This document shows, piece after piece, positions 28,947-38,051 of a stretch of 64,000 nt of DNA. Numbering within the stretch: position 1 is the stretch's first letter; the number at the start of each line of letters is the position of its first letter. The position numbers and the translations under genes are program-made. The DNA is taken from NCBI RefSeq assembly GCF_003217095.1, contig NZ_QJSR01000001.1:737716-801715 (forward strand), written 5' to 3'. Under the pieces are notes generated by a model. That model was not told the DNA's origin, made no database searches, and saw only the letters and a list, made by a program, of their open reading frames with translations. The stretch comes from Rhizobium sp. PP-CC-3A-592 (GTDB lineage Bacteria > Pseudomonadota > Alphaproteobacteria > Rhizobiales > Rhizobiaceae).

Positions 28947-30353
28947 ATGACGAACGTGAAGTATGTTTCGACCCGGGGCGAGGCCCCTGCGCTCGGTTTC
29001 AGCGACGCCCTGATGGCGGGCCTTGCGCGCGATGGCGGGCTCTATGTGCCGGAGACGTGGCCGACCCTGTCGAAGCGCGAGATCCGGGACCTGCGCGGCC
29101 TCTCCTACCAGGAGGTCGCGTTTCGGATTCTCCAGCTGTTCGTCGATGGCGAGATCGAGGATGCGACGCTGCGCAGCATGATCGACGAGGCCTATGCCAC
29201 CTTCCGGCATCCGGCCGTGGTGCCGATCGTGCAGACCGGGCCGAATGCCTTCGTGATGGAGCTGTTCCACGGCTCGACGCTGGCCTTCAAGGACGTGGCG
29301 ATGCAGCTGCTGGCGCGGCTGATGGACCATGTGCTGGCCACCCGCAACACCCGCGCCACCATCGTCGGCGCGACCTCGGGCGATACGGGGGGTGCTGCGA
29401 TCGACGCCTTTGCCGGGCGCGACCGCACCGATATCTTCATCCTGTTTCCCCACGGCAAGGTCTCGCCGGTGCAGCAGCACCAGATGACCACGTCCAAGGC
29501 CGCGAACGTGCATGCGATCGCGATCCGCGGCAATTTCGACGATTGCCAGACGCTGGTCAAAGACATGTTCAACGACGGGCCTTTCCGCGACCGCGTGCAT
29601 CTCTCGGGCGTCAATTCGATCAACTGGGCGCGTATCATGTCCCAGATCGTCTATTATTTCACGACGGCGGTGGCGCTCGGCGGGCCGGACCGGAAAGTGG
29701 CCTTCACGGTGCCCACCGGCAATTTCGGCGATATTTTCGCGGGCTATGTCGCCATGAAGATGGGGCTGCCGATCGCCCGCCTCGTGGTCGCCACCAACGA
29801 GAACGACATTCTCGCCCGCACGCTGAAGACCGGACGCTACGAGATGCGCGACGTGCGCGCGACGACCTCGCCGTCGATGGACATCCAGATCTCCTCCAAC
29901 TTCGAACGCCTGCTGTTCGAGGCCTTCGACCGGGATGCGGGCAAGGTGCGCGCCGCCATGGGCGGGCTGAAGCAGTCGGGTGCTTTCGAGATCGAGGAAA
30001 AGGCGCTGAAGATGATCCGCGGTCTCTTCCGCGCCGGACGCGCGACGGAAAAGCAGGTGGCGGAAACCATCCGCACCACGCTGGAGGAAACCGGGTATCT
30101 CCTCGATCCGCACAGCGCCATCGGCGCCTTCGTTGCCGCCAAGCATATGAAACCCAACGCACCTATGGTGACGCTGGCCACCGCGCACCCCGCGAAATTC
30201 CCCGCCGCAGTAAAATCGGCGAGCGGTATTGACCCGGCGCTTCCGACGTGGCTTGCTGACCTGATGGACAGGGAGGAGCGCTTCGACATTCTGGATCCCG
30301 AGCTGAAAGCCGTCGAGGCCTATATCGGCGAGCACGCCCGTATCCGGAACTAG
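28947..30353 (+). CDS. thrC: Threonine synthase
   Basis: 468-aa PLP enzyme converting O-phospho-L-homoserine to threonine, the last step of the pathway. Visible are the N-terminal MTNVKYVSTRGEAPALGF, the PLP-lysine block HGSTLAFKDVAMQ and the phosphate-binding region GATSGDTGGAAIDAF. The C-terminal signature is ATAHPAKFP. The length fits the longer class of bacterial/fungal threonine synthases. ATG 28947 has ACGAGG upstream. It is followed after 15 nt by the M16 peptidase gene, an arrangement common in rhizobia. thrB lies in the same window at 40.5 kb. Confidence 0.96.
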   Translation: MTNVKYVSTRGEAPALGFSDALMAGLARDGGLYVPETWPTLSKREIRDLRGLSYQEVAFRILQLFVDGEIEDATLRSMIDEAYATFRHPAVVPIVQTGPNAFVMELFHGSTLAFKDVAMQLLARLMDHVLATRNTRATIVGATSGDTGGAAIDAFAGRDRTDIFILFPHGKVSPVQQHQMTTSKAANVHAIAIRGNFDDCQTLVKDMFNDGPFRDRVHLSGVNSINWARIMSQIVYYFTTAVALGGPDRKVAFTVPTGNFGDIFAGYVAMKMGLPIARLVVATNENDILARTLKTGRYEMRDVRATTSPSMDIQISSNFERLLFEAFDRDAGKVRAAMGGLKQSGAFEIEEKALKMIRGLFRAGRATEKQVAETIRTTLEETGYLLDPHSAIGAFVAAKHMKPNAPMVTLATAHPAKFPAAVKSASGIDPALPTWLADLMDREERFDILDPELKAVEAYIGEHARIRN

Positions 30354-30368
30354 TGCGCAGAAAGACCG

Positions 30369-31670
30369 ATGATGAAAGTTGAGTGCACCCGGCTCGCCTC
30401 CGGGCTGACGGTCGTTACCGAAACCATGCCGCATCTGGAAAGCGTCGCGCTCGGCACGTGGATCAAGTCCGGTTCCCGCGACGAGACCACGGACGAGCAC
30501 GGCATCGCGCATCTGCTGGAGCACATGGCCTTCAAGGGAACGGCCTCGCGGTCGGCCCGCGATATCGCCGAGCAGATCGAGAATGTCGGCGGCGAGGTCA
30601 ATGCCGCGACATCGACCGAGACGACCTCCTATTACGCCCGCGTGCTGAAGGACGACACGGCGCTGGCCATCGACATCCTCGCCGACATCCTGACGGAATC
30701 GTCCTTCGACGAGGAAGAGCTGGAGCGCGAGAAGAACGTCATCCTGCAGGAAATCGGCGCGGCGAACGATATGCCCGACGACGTGGTGTTCGACCGCTTC
30801 GCCGAAACCGCCTTTGCCGACCAGATCGTCGGCCGGCCGATCCTCGGCACGCCGGAAACGGTCATGTCGTTTTCCGCCGACCAGATCCGCACCTATCTCG
30901 GGCGCAACTACACCACCGACCGCATGTTCGTCGTGGGCGCCGGTGCGGTCGATCACGATGCCTTCGTGGCGCAGGTGGAGGAACGCTTCGCCAGCCTGCC
31001 GCAGCAGCCGGCGGAAGCGCCGCTGATCGAAAAGGCCCGCTACACCGGCGGCGACACCCGCGAAAACCGCGACCTGATGGACGCGCAGGTCCTGCTCGGC
31101 TTCGAGGGCAAGGCCTATCATGGCCGCGACTTCTACTGCTCGCAGATCCTCGCCAATATTCTCGGCGGCGGCATGTCCTCGCGGCTCTTCCAGGAAGTGC
31201 GCGAGCATCGCGGCCTCTGCTATTCGGTCTATGCGTTCCATTGGGGCTTTTCCGATACCGGCATTTTCGGCGTTCACGCCGCGACCGGCGGTGAGAACCT
31301 GCCGGAACTGATGCCCGTCATCATCGAGGAGCTGCGCAAGTCGGCCGATCATATCGAGCAGCAGGAAATCGACCGCGCCCGCGCGCAGATCCGCGCGCAG
31401 CTGCTGATGGGGCAGGAAAGCCCCGCCGCACGCGCCGGCCAGATCGCCCGGCAGATGATGCTCTACGGCCGCCCCATCCCCAACGAGGAGCTGATGGACC
31501 GGCTGTCCGGCATCACCGTCGAGCGGCTGACCGATCTTGCCGGACGCCTGTTCTTCGAGACCGTGCCGACGCTCTCGGCCATCGGCCCCGTCGACAAGCT
31601 GGCGCCCATGGCGGATATTCTCGGCGGGCTGACCCGCGACACGGCCCTGCCGCGGGCGGCGAACGGCTGA
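30369..31670 (+). CDS. M16-family zinc metallopeptidase (processing-peptidase-like)
   Basis: 433-aa protein of the pitrilysin/mitochondrial processing peptidase family. The inverted zinc motif HxxEH is in HLLEHMAFKGT near residue 56, with the downstream Glu ligand about 75 residues further (in the LEREKNVILQEIGAAND region). The C-terminal half contains the conserved VREHRGLCYSVYAFHWGFSD. Two adjacent Met codons start the gene 15 nt after thrC, suggesting co-transcription. No signal peptide is evident. The native substrate is unknown. Confidence 0.92.
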   Translation: MMKVECTRLASGLTVVTETMPHLESVALGTWIKSGSRDETTDEHGIAHLLEHMAFKGTASRSARDIAEQIENVGGEVNAATSTETTSYYARVLKDDTALAIDILADILTESSFDEEELEREKNVILQEIGAANDMPDDVVFDRFAETAFADQIVGRPILGTPETVMSFSADQIRTYLGRNYTTDRMFVVGAGAVDHDAFVAQVEERFASLPQQPAEAPLIEKARYTGGDTRENRDLMDAQVLLGFEGKAYHGRDFYCSQILANILGGGMSSRLFQEVREHRGLCYSVYAFHWGFSDTGIFGVHAATGGENLPELMPVIIEELRKSADHIEQQEIDRARAQIRAQLLMGQESPAARAGQIARQMMLYGRPIPNEELMDRLSGITVERLTDLAGRLFFETVPTLSAIGPVDKLAPMADILGGLTRDTALPRAANG

Positions 31671-31732
31671 ACCCCGGTCCGGCGTCTTCTCGCCGGCACC
31701 GTCCTTATTTTACGATCCCGGCGGAGGCTTTC

Positions 31733-32344
31733 ATGACACGATCGGTGTTTCGGTTTCTGTCACGGCAGCCGGACCCGGTCAGGATCGAGAGCGACACGCA
31801 TCTGCTGCGCCTGCCGCGCGGCGCCGACTATCGGCAGTGGTTCGCGCTGCGCCGGGAAAGCCGCCCCTTCCTCGAGCCGTGGGAGCCGACCTGGCGGGCG
31901 GAGGAGATGACCGAGAGCGCCTTTCGCGCGCGCGCCATCCGCAGCGAGCAGGAATTCCACTCCGGCCAGGCCATTCCCCTCTTCGTCTTTGCGCGCGACA
32001 CCGAGACGCTGCTGGGTGGCCTCACCATCGGCTATATCAGGCGCGGGGCCGCGCAGTGCTGCATGATCGGCTACTGGATGGGCGAGCGCTTCGCCGGCCA
32101 GGGGCACATGTCGGCGGCGGTCAGGCTCTCCATCCCCTACATCTTTTCGACCCTTCAGTTGCACCGTATCGAGGCAGCCTGTATTCCGGAAAACGACAGG
32201 AGCATCCGGCTCCTTGAAAAGGTCGGCTTTCATCGCGAAGGCTATCTGCGTGAGTATCTCAAGATCAATGGGCAGTGGCGCGACCACCTGATCTTCTCCC
32301 TTCTTTCGCGTGACATCGCGCCCAACAGGACTGCTAGCGAGTGA
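31733..32344 (+). CDS. GNAT acetyltransferase, RimJ/RimL type
   Basis: 203-aa N-acetyltransferase of the Acetyltransf_3 group, related to ribosomal protein modifiers. Conserved features are the start region LRLPRGADYRQWFALRRES, the acetyl-CoA loop around YWMGERFAGQGHMSAAV, and HRIEAACIPENDRSIRLLEK then VGFHREGYLREYL. The stop overlaps the GTG start of the next gene (GTGA), so the two are translationally coupled. Targets could be a ribosomal protein N-terminus or a small amine. Confidence 0.9.
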   Translation: MTRSVFRFLSRQPDPVRIESDTHLLRLPRGADYRQWFALRRESRPFLEPWEPTWRAEEMTESAFRARAIRSEQEFHSGQAIPLFVFARDTETLLGGLTIGYIRRGAAQCCMIGYWMGERFAGQGHMSAAVRLSIPYIFSTLQLHRIEAACIPENDRSIRLLEKVGFHREGYLREYLKINGQWRDHLIFSLLSRDIAPNRTASE

Positions 32345-35259
32345 CCCATCCCTTCCGTCCGACGCTTTTGCCGTCGATCCGCAGGCTGCCCGGGCTGATG
32401 CTGGCGCTGGTGCTTGCGATGATGTGGCTCGGCGGGAGCCAAGCCCAGGCCATCGAGCCCGTGAAGATCTCGCGCGAGGACACCGCGCTCGACCTGACCG
32501 CGACGACCGAGATCTATACCGGCCGGGGCGAGGCCTTTCAGGTCTCCACCGCGCCCGGCACCGACGGCATCGTGCGGCGCATCGAGGTGCGCTCCAGTGC
32601 CGACAACCATCAGGGCGACTGGGCGGTCTTCGCGCTCGCAAATGTTTCGGAAGAGCAGCTGGAGCGCGTGATCGTCGCGCCGCATTTCCGGCTGGTGAAT
32701 TCCAAAATCTTCTGGCCCGACCTCGGCTCGCAGCGCATCCTTTCCATCACCCCGTCGGAGGGCTTTGCGCTCGACCGGCAGCCGAGCGAGGAGGCCGACG
32801 TCTTCCGCATCACGCTCAATCCCGGTTCGGTCATCACCTTCGTCGCGGAGCTCGCAACGCCCGACCTGCCGCAGATGTATCTCTGGGAGCCGGACGCCTA
32901 CAAGGACACGGTCAACGCCTTCACGCTCTATCGCGGCATCGTGCTCGGCATTGCCGGCCTGCTGGCGGTGTTCCTGACCATTCTGTTCGTCGTCAAGGGC
33001 ACCTCCATGCTGCCGGCGACGGCTGCACTCGCCTGGGCGGTGCTGGCCTATATCTGCGTCGATTTCGGCTTCCTGTCAAAGCTGATCGCGATCACGGCCG
33101 GCGACGAGCGCATATGGCGGGCGGGGACCGAAGTGTTTCTGGCGGCCGGCCTCGTGATCTTTCTCTTCACCTATCTCAACCTCAACCGATGGCACCAGCA
33201 CCTGTCCTATGCGACGCTCGCCTGGATTCTCGGCCTCGGCTTGCTCTTCGGCGTGGCGATCTACGACCCGGCGATTGCGGCCGGCATCGCGCGCATCTCG
33301 TTCGCGCTGACGGGCACGGCCGGCATCATCCTCATCGCCTATCTCGGCCTCAACCGCTACGACCGCGCCATTCTGCTGGTTCCCGCCTGGCTGCTGACGC
33401 TCGTCTGGCTGTTCGGCGCCTGGCTGACGGTGACGGGGCGGCTTTCCAACGACATCGTCCAGCCGGCGCTCGGCGGCGGGCTGGTGCTGATCGTGCTGCT
33501 CATCGGCTTCACGGTGATGCAGCACGCCTTTGCCGGCGGCGCCTATAGCCAGGGCCTGTTCTCCGACCTCGAACGCCAGTCGCTGGCGCTGACCGGCTCG
33601 GGCGATACCGTGTGGGACTGGGACGTGGCGCGCGACCGGGTGGTGACCATTCCCGATGTCTCGCAGCAGCTGGGCCTCACGCCCGGCGCCATGCACGGGC
33701 CCGCCCGCAACTGGCTGCCGCGGCTGCACCCCGACGACCGCGACCGCTTCCGCGCGACGCTCGACATCCTGCTCGAACACCGCCGCGGCCGGCTCAACCA
33801 TGATTTCCGCATTCGCGCCGAGGACGGGCATTATCACTGGCTGTCGATCCGCGCGCGGCCGGTGCTGGGCTCGAACGGCGAGATCATCCGCTGCGTCGGC
33901 ACGCTGGTGGATATCACCGAGCAGCGCAATTCGCTCGACCGGCTGCTGCACGATGCGCTCCACGACAACCTGACCGGCCTGCCCAACCGCCAGATCTTCC
34001 TCGACCGGCTGCAATCGATCCTGGCGCTGGCGCCCGGTTCGAACGGCGTGCGCCCGACCGTCATCGCCATCGACATCGACCGCTACAAGCAGAACGTCAA
34101 TGACGTGCTGGGGATCGCGGCCGGCGACAACATCCTGATCGCGCTGACGCGGCGGCTACGGCGGCTGCTGAAGCCGCAGGATACGCTGGCGCGGCTCGGT
34201 GGCGACCAGTTCGGCCTGATCCTGATCTCGGAACGCGACCCTGCCAAGGTCGCGGATTTCGCCGAGGCCGTCAGCCGCGCGATCATGGTGCCGATCAGCT
34301 TCGGCAATCGCGAGATCAGCCTCACCGCCTCCGTCGGCCTCGTCTCCTGGGTGGACCAGAGCCAGAGCGCGGCCGGCCTGCTGGACGACGCCGAACTGGC
34401 CATGTTCCGCGCCAAGAAGGCCGGCGGCAACCGCGTCGAGCCCTATCGCCCGGCCTTCCGCACCTCCGGCACGGACCGTCTGCAGCTCGAAACCGACCTC
34501 CGCCGCGCCATCGAGCGCAACGAGCTCAGCCTCGTCTACCAGCCGATCGTGCGGCTGAACGATGCGGAAATCGCCGGTTTCGAAGCCTTGATGCGCTGGG
34601 ACCATCCGAAGCGCGGCAGCATTCCGCCCTCCGAGTTCATCCCCATTGCGGAGAGCTCCGAGGTCATCAACCAGCTCGGCCTCTTCGCCTTCGAGCGGGC
34701 GACGAGCGATCTCGGGGAATGGCAGATCCAGACCGGTCAGCTGCCGATCTTCGTCTCGGTCAACCTGTCGAGCGGCCAGCTGCTCAACAACGATCTCCAC
34801 GACGACATCCGCGCCATCCTCCACAAGAACCGCTGCAACCCGTCGCAGGTGATGGTGGAACTGACCGAGTCCCTGATGATGGAGAACCCGGAACAGGCGC
34901 GTCTGGTGCTGCAGAAGCTGCGCGACAGCGGGCTGAAGCTGGCGCTGGACGACTTCGGCACCGGCCACTCCTCGCTCGCCTATCTCACGCGCTTTCCGTT
35001 CGACACGATCAAGATGGACAAGGCGCTGGTGAAGGACGAGAGCGACAAGCGCACCATCCTGCTCCGCTCCGTCATCGGCATGGCGCGCGAACTCGAGATG
35101 CAGGTGGTGGCCGAGGGTATCGAGTCCGAAGAAGACGCGATCCAGCTCGGCCAGATGGGCTGCCATTACGGCCAGAGCTTCCTCTTCGGCCCGCCGATTT
35201 CGTCGGATCTGATCCAGCGGTTGTTGAAGGAGCGGTTTCCGTTGATGAAGCGGGCGTAA
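32341..35259 (+). CDS. 7TM-sensor PAS-GGDEF-EAL protein, probable c-di-GMP phosphodiesterase
   Basis: 972-aa membrane signalling protein. A signal peptide (to about residue 36) precedes a periplasmic DISMED-like domain, seven membrane helices (about 200-400) and a PAS domain (about 415-530). The GGDEF domain has a degenerate motif RLGGDQFG near residue 618; the intact EAL domain has EALMRWDHP near 748, ELTESLMM, DDFGTGHSS, KMDKALV and VAEGIES. An inactive or regulatory cyclase domain with a complete EAL predicts net hydrolysis of c-di-GMP. The gene starts with GTG 32341 overlapping the acetyltransferase stop by 4 bp. Confidence 0.93.
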   Translation: MTHPFRPTLLPSIRRLPGLMLALVLAMMWLGGSQAQAIEPVKISREDTALDLTATTEIYTGRGEAFQVSTAPGTDGIVRRIEVRSSADNHQGDWAVFALANVSEEQLERVIVAPHFRLVNSKIFWPDLGSQRILSITPSEGFALDRQPSEEADVFRITLNPGSVITFVAELATPDLPQMYLWEPDAYKDTVNAFTLYRGIVLGIAGLLAVFLTILFVVKGTSMLPATAALAWAVLAYICVDFGFLSKLIAITAGDERIWRAGTEVFLAAGLVIFLFTYLNLNRWHQHLSYATLAWILGLGLLFGVAIYDPAIAAGIARISFALTGTAGIILIAYLGLNRYDRAILLVPAWLLTLVWLFGAWLTVTGRLSNDIVQPALGGGLVLIVLLIGFTVMQHAFAGGAYSQGLFSDLERQSLALTGSGDTVWDWDVARDRVVTIPDVSQQLGLTPGAMHGPARNWLPRLHPDDRDRFRATLDILLEHRRGRLNHDFRIRAEDGHYHWLSIRARPVLGSNGEIIRCVGTLVDITEQRNSLDRLLHDALHDNLTGLPNRQIFLDRLQSILALAPGSNGVRPTVIAIDIDRYKQNVNDVLGIAAGDNILIALTRRLRRLLKPQDTLARLGGDQFGLILISERDPAKVADFAEAVSRAIMVPISFGNREISLTASVGLVSWVDQSQSAAGLLDDAELAMFRAKKAGGNRVEPYRPAFRTSGTDRLQLETDLRRAIERNELSLVYQPIVRLNDAEIAGFEALMRWDHPKRGSIPPSEFIPIAESSEVINQLGLFAFERATSDLGEWQIQTGQLPIFVSVNLSSGQLLNNDLHDDIRAILHKNRCNPSQVMVELTESLMMENPEQARLVLQKLRDSGLKLALDDFGTGHSSLAYLTRFPFDTIKMDKALVKDESDKRTILLRSVIGMARELEMQVVAEGIESEEDAIQLGQMGCHYGQSFLFGPPISSDLIQRLLKERFPLMKRA

Positions 35260-35273
35260 GGGGAGAACGACCG

Positions 35274-35436
35274 AGGAAGACCCTCTCTGCCCTGCCGGGC
35301 ATCTCCCCCACAAGGGGGGAGAAGACCTGGCGCGAACGCTCGCTCACTCTCAGCGCTTCATGGAGGCAGGCGGTTGCCAAGGAGTCTTCTCCCCCCTTGT
35401 GGGGGAGATGGCTGGCAAGCCAGAGAGGGCCTTTCT
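35274..35436. repeat. RIME-like composite repeat, copy 3
   Basis: Same two-arm structure as the copy at 20864. The right arm has diverged: TGGCTGGCAAGCCA replaces the usual TGCCCGGCAGGGCA, but the palindrome is kept by compensating changes. It lies between the convergent GGDEF-EAL and zinc peptidase genes. Confidence 0.9.
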
Positions 35437-35465
35437 TCATCACCCAACCCACAAACCCGCACCCC

Positions 35466-35501
35466 AAAACAAAAACGCTCCTCCTTTTCCAAGGAAGAGC
35501 G
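35466..35501 (-). terminator. Rho-independent terminator of the zinc peptidase gene
   Basis: On the minus strand CGCTCTTCCTT pairs with AAGGAGGAGCG (one central mismatch), followed by TTTTTGTTTT. It lies 25 nt after the stop codon of the gene ending at 35526, a textbook intrinsic terminator. Confidence 0.85.
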
Positions 35502-35525
35502 CTCCGTATCTCAAACCTGAAACCC

Positions 35526-36641
35526 TCAGGCCGCAGCCGGCGTCTGCATCGGCGGCTGGGACATCGTCAGCAGTCCCTGCCCGGCCTTGTGGATCAGGCG
35601 GTTGAGGAAATCCAGCTTCTGGACCACTGGGATCGACAGCACGAAGGGGTAGCTGTCGGTCTGGCCCATGGAGCGCTGGATGCTGTTCAGCGCGACGCTG
35701 AGTGGCACCCAGGCATCGACCAGTGTCTGCGAATCCTGAGCGTTGTAGGGGTCGAAATCGACTTCGGCGGCCATCTCGTGGTGGCGGCGGGGATCGGTGG
35801 AGAGGCCGAAGGCGCGGGCGGTTTCGAGCGTGTCGACGATGTGGAAGAAGTGCGCCCAGCATTCGGCGAAGTCTTCAGACGGGTGGCAGCTGGCATAAGT
35901 CGAGATGAAGCGGTTCTGCCAGTCGGCGGGCGGGCCCTGCTCATAGTTTCGCTGCAGGGCTGCGGCATAGTCCTCGCGCTCGTCGCCAAAGAGGGCGCGG
36001 GCTTCGGCCAGCGTTTCCTCGTCGCGGCAGAGCTGGGCGAAGTAGAAATGGCCGATCTCGTGGCGGAAATGGCCGAGCAGCGTGCGATAGGGTTCGCCCA
36101 TGGAGACGCGGATGCTTTCGCGCGTGGCGTCATCGGCTTCGGCGGCGCGCAGGCTGATCAGACCGTCTTCGTGGCCGGTCATCGCGGCCTGAATGACGTT
36201 GCCATTGGCATCGACCTCATCGGCGAGAAAATCGAAAACCAGACCGCCCTGCGGATCGGCATCGCGGCCAGGGCGCGGCAGGTTCCAGCGCAGGATCGAA
36301 TAGAACAGGTGACGCTGCGCCTGGCTGATCTTCTGCCAGCGCTGAACGCCTTCCGGATTGTCGGTGACGGGCACGATGTGGTTATAGCTGCAGGCCACGC
36401 AATAGGTGTTCTGGCTACCGGCGGGGACGAGCCAGTTGCAGATGTCGTTCATCGCATTGGCGCAGAAGCGCACGGCCGTATCGGTCTTGTCGATCACGGT
36501 CCACTGGTCACCACCGGCCGGGGCCAGCGCCTTCATGCTCAGAGACTCCGTTTCGAAACCGAGGCGCGATCCGCAATTCACGCAGGTTCGATTGTCGAAA
36601 TGCACGGAATTTCCGCAATTGCTGCACGTAAAGAGCTTCAT
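35526..36641 (-). CDS. Putative zinc-binding metallopeptidase with zinc-ribbon N-terminus
   Basis: 371-aa cytoplasmic protein. An N-terminal zinc ribbon (CSNCGNSVHF, CVNCGSRLGF) is followed by a second Cys pair (CVACSYN) and a metallopeptidase-like core with the HExxH motif in FRHEIGHFYF near residue 197. A distal acidic stretch SEDFAECWAHFFH could supply the third ligand. It matches the group annotated as putative zinc-binding metallopeptidases. Proteolysis is predicted from motif only. No signal peptide; start ATG 36641. Confidence 0.85.
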   Translation of the reverse strand: MKLFTCSNCGNSVHFDNRTCVNCGSRLGFETESLSMKALAPAGGDQWTVIDKTDTAVRFCANAMNDICNWLVPAGSQNTYCVACSYNHIVPVTDNPEGVQRWQKISQAQRHLFYSILRWNLPRPGRDADPQGGLVFDFLADEVDANGNVIQAAMTGHEDGLISLRAAEADDATRESIRVSMGEPYRTLLGHFRHEIGHFYFAQLCRDEETLAEARALFGDEREDYAAALQRNYEQGPPADWQNRFISTYASCHPSEDFAECWAHFFHIVDTLETARAFGLSTDPRRHHEMAAEVDFDPYNAQDSQTLVDAWVPLSVALNSIQRSMGQTDSYPFVLSIPVVQKLDFLNRLIHKAGQGLLTMSQPPMQTPAAA

Positions 36642-36894
36642 GGTCGTTTCGTCCCTGGGGCCATCCCTGCGGATGGCATCTGATGGTTGTGGCTCCGCAG
36701 CGCCGGCGTCTTTTAGATCGTCCTGTTTTCGCTGCCCTACATATTACGTCGCCGGAAGCGATCGCCAGACGAGGAAATGCCCGCCGGCACGAGGCACAGC
36801 GGGCATTCGGCGCACGTCGCCATCCAGTTGAACCCGTCAGGACGGCAACGGTTGCGCACCTGATCGCTACGGGCAAAGCCGTAGCAAAACTTTG

Positions 36895-37086
36895 TTACAG
36901 GCGATCGACGGCACCCTTGACGGTGTCCTTGGCCTTGCCGGATGCCTGCTGGACTTCGCCCTTGACTTCCTGTGCCTTGCCTTCGGCCTGCAGACGCTCG
37001 TTGTCGGTCATCTTGCCGACGCCCTGCTTGACGTTGCCTGCTGCCTCGTTGGCGAGACCGGATACCTTATCGGAAATGCTACCCAT
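36895..37086 (-). CDS. CsbD-family stress protein
   Basis: 63-aa hydrophilic protein rich in Lys, Glu, Gly and Ala, with the CsbD pattern [20 protein letters not shown] followed by [15 protein letters not shown]. CsbD-like proteins are general-stress proteins of unknown mechanism, induced by desiccation, osmotic shock or stationary phase. GGGAG lies upstream of ATG 37086. An EcfG-type promoter matching the consensus is present at 37144-37168, in line with regulation by the alphaproteobacterial general stress sigma factor. Confidence 0.92.
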   Translation of the reverse strand: MGSISDKVSGLANEAAGNVKQGVGKMTDNERLQAEGKAQEVKGEVQQASGKAKDTVKGAVDRL

Positions 37087-37143
37087 GTGCGTAACTCCCT
37101 GTCACTGAGGCGGCTGCTTTATTGCTGTGCCGCTTGCCTTCAA

Positions 37144-37168
37144 AACGGGGTGTCGGACAAAATGTTCC
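37144..37168 (-). promoter_or_regulatory. EcfG-type general stress promoter of csbD
   Basis: On the minus strand GGAAC (37168-37164) and CGTT (37147-37144) are separated by exactly 16 nt, matching the known EcfG consensus GGAAC-N16/17-CGTT of Rhizobiales. The -10 box ends 58 nt before the csbD start. The match was found by reading, and csbD genes are known members of this regulon. Confidence 0.75.
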
Positions 37169-37231
37169 GCGATTTGTTCATGAGGAATCGAGAAAGCAAC
37201 GCCTTGCTCAGGGTAGAAAGCAGACAGGCCG

Positions 37232-37834
37232 TTACGCGTGGCCGGCCGTCATCGACAGCATGGCGGGGGCGACGCCCATCGCGGCAAGGGTGCGATCGTA
37301 CTTGTCGCCGAGGTCGCGATCGAAGATCAGGTCCTCGTTGGCCGCGCAGGTCAGCCAGCCATTGTTGGCGATCTCGGCCTCCAGCTGGCCGGCGCCCCAG
37401 CCGGCATAGCCGAGCATCATCATGGCGCGGGACGGGCCCGCGCCGCGGGAGATGGCGCGCACGATATCGAGCGTCGCCGTCAGGCAGATGTCGTCGCTGA
37501 CGGGAATGCTCGATTCGCTGAGATAGTCGTCGGAGTGGAGCACGAAGCCGCGGCCGGTTTCGACGGGACCACCGGTCTGGATCTGGAACTCCCGCGTCCG
37601 CTCCGGCAGCCGGATCGCCTGAAGGCGATCGACGATCTCCAGGTGCAGGAGCACATCCGGAAAGGTGAGCTGCTGCGGGCGGTTCAGGATGAAGCCCATC
37701 GCGCCGTCGTCGGAATGCGCGCAGACGAAAATGACCGTACGGGCGAAGTTGCTATCGACTATGCCGGGCATGGCAATCAGGAACTGCCCGTCCAACATGC
37801 CCCGTTCACGGTTTTTCTGGAATGTCGCCATCAT
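37232..37834 (-). CDS. YqgE/AlgH (DUF179) family protein
   Basis: 200-aa cytoplasmic protein with DUF179 hallmarks: [20 protein letters not shown] at the start, [20 protein letters not shown], a VQTGGPVE-like segment ([20 protein letters not shown]) and [15 protein letters not shown]. The family is widespread and structurally known, but its molecular function is unsettled. ATG 37834 is the conserved start. The DsbD-like gene is divergent, 217 nt away. Confidence 0.92.
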   Translation of the reverse strand: MMATFQKNRERGMLDGQFLIAMPGIVDSNFARTVIFVCAHSDDGAMGFILNRPQQLTFPDVLLHLEIVDRLQAIRLPERTREFQIQTGGPVETGRGFVLHSDDYLSESSIPVSDDICLTATLDIVRAISRGAGPSRAMMMLGYAGWGAGQLEAEIANNGWLTCAANEDLIFDRDLGDKYDRTLAAMGVAPAMLSMTAGHA

Positions 37835-38051
37835 GGTGCCTTGCCCTTGTTCCGGTTGAGGTCTGTCCCGCCTTTTCGATGCCTGCCGTTTTCTGGTTTT
37901 CCGAATGCCGGCGCTGCGGGTGCCCTTGGGGATGACAGCTCGGCCGTCACACCTGTCGAAGCCGATGTCCCGCCAATCGTTCCATCGACCCGGGTCGATT
38001 ATTGCATCGCGCATTCAAGAAAAGTTGCACGACATTCCGAGCCGCCGCATC

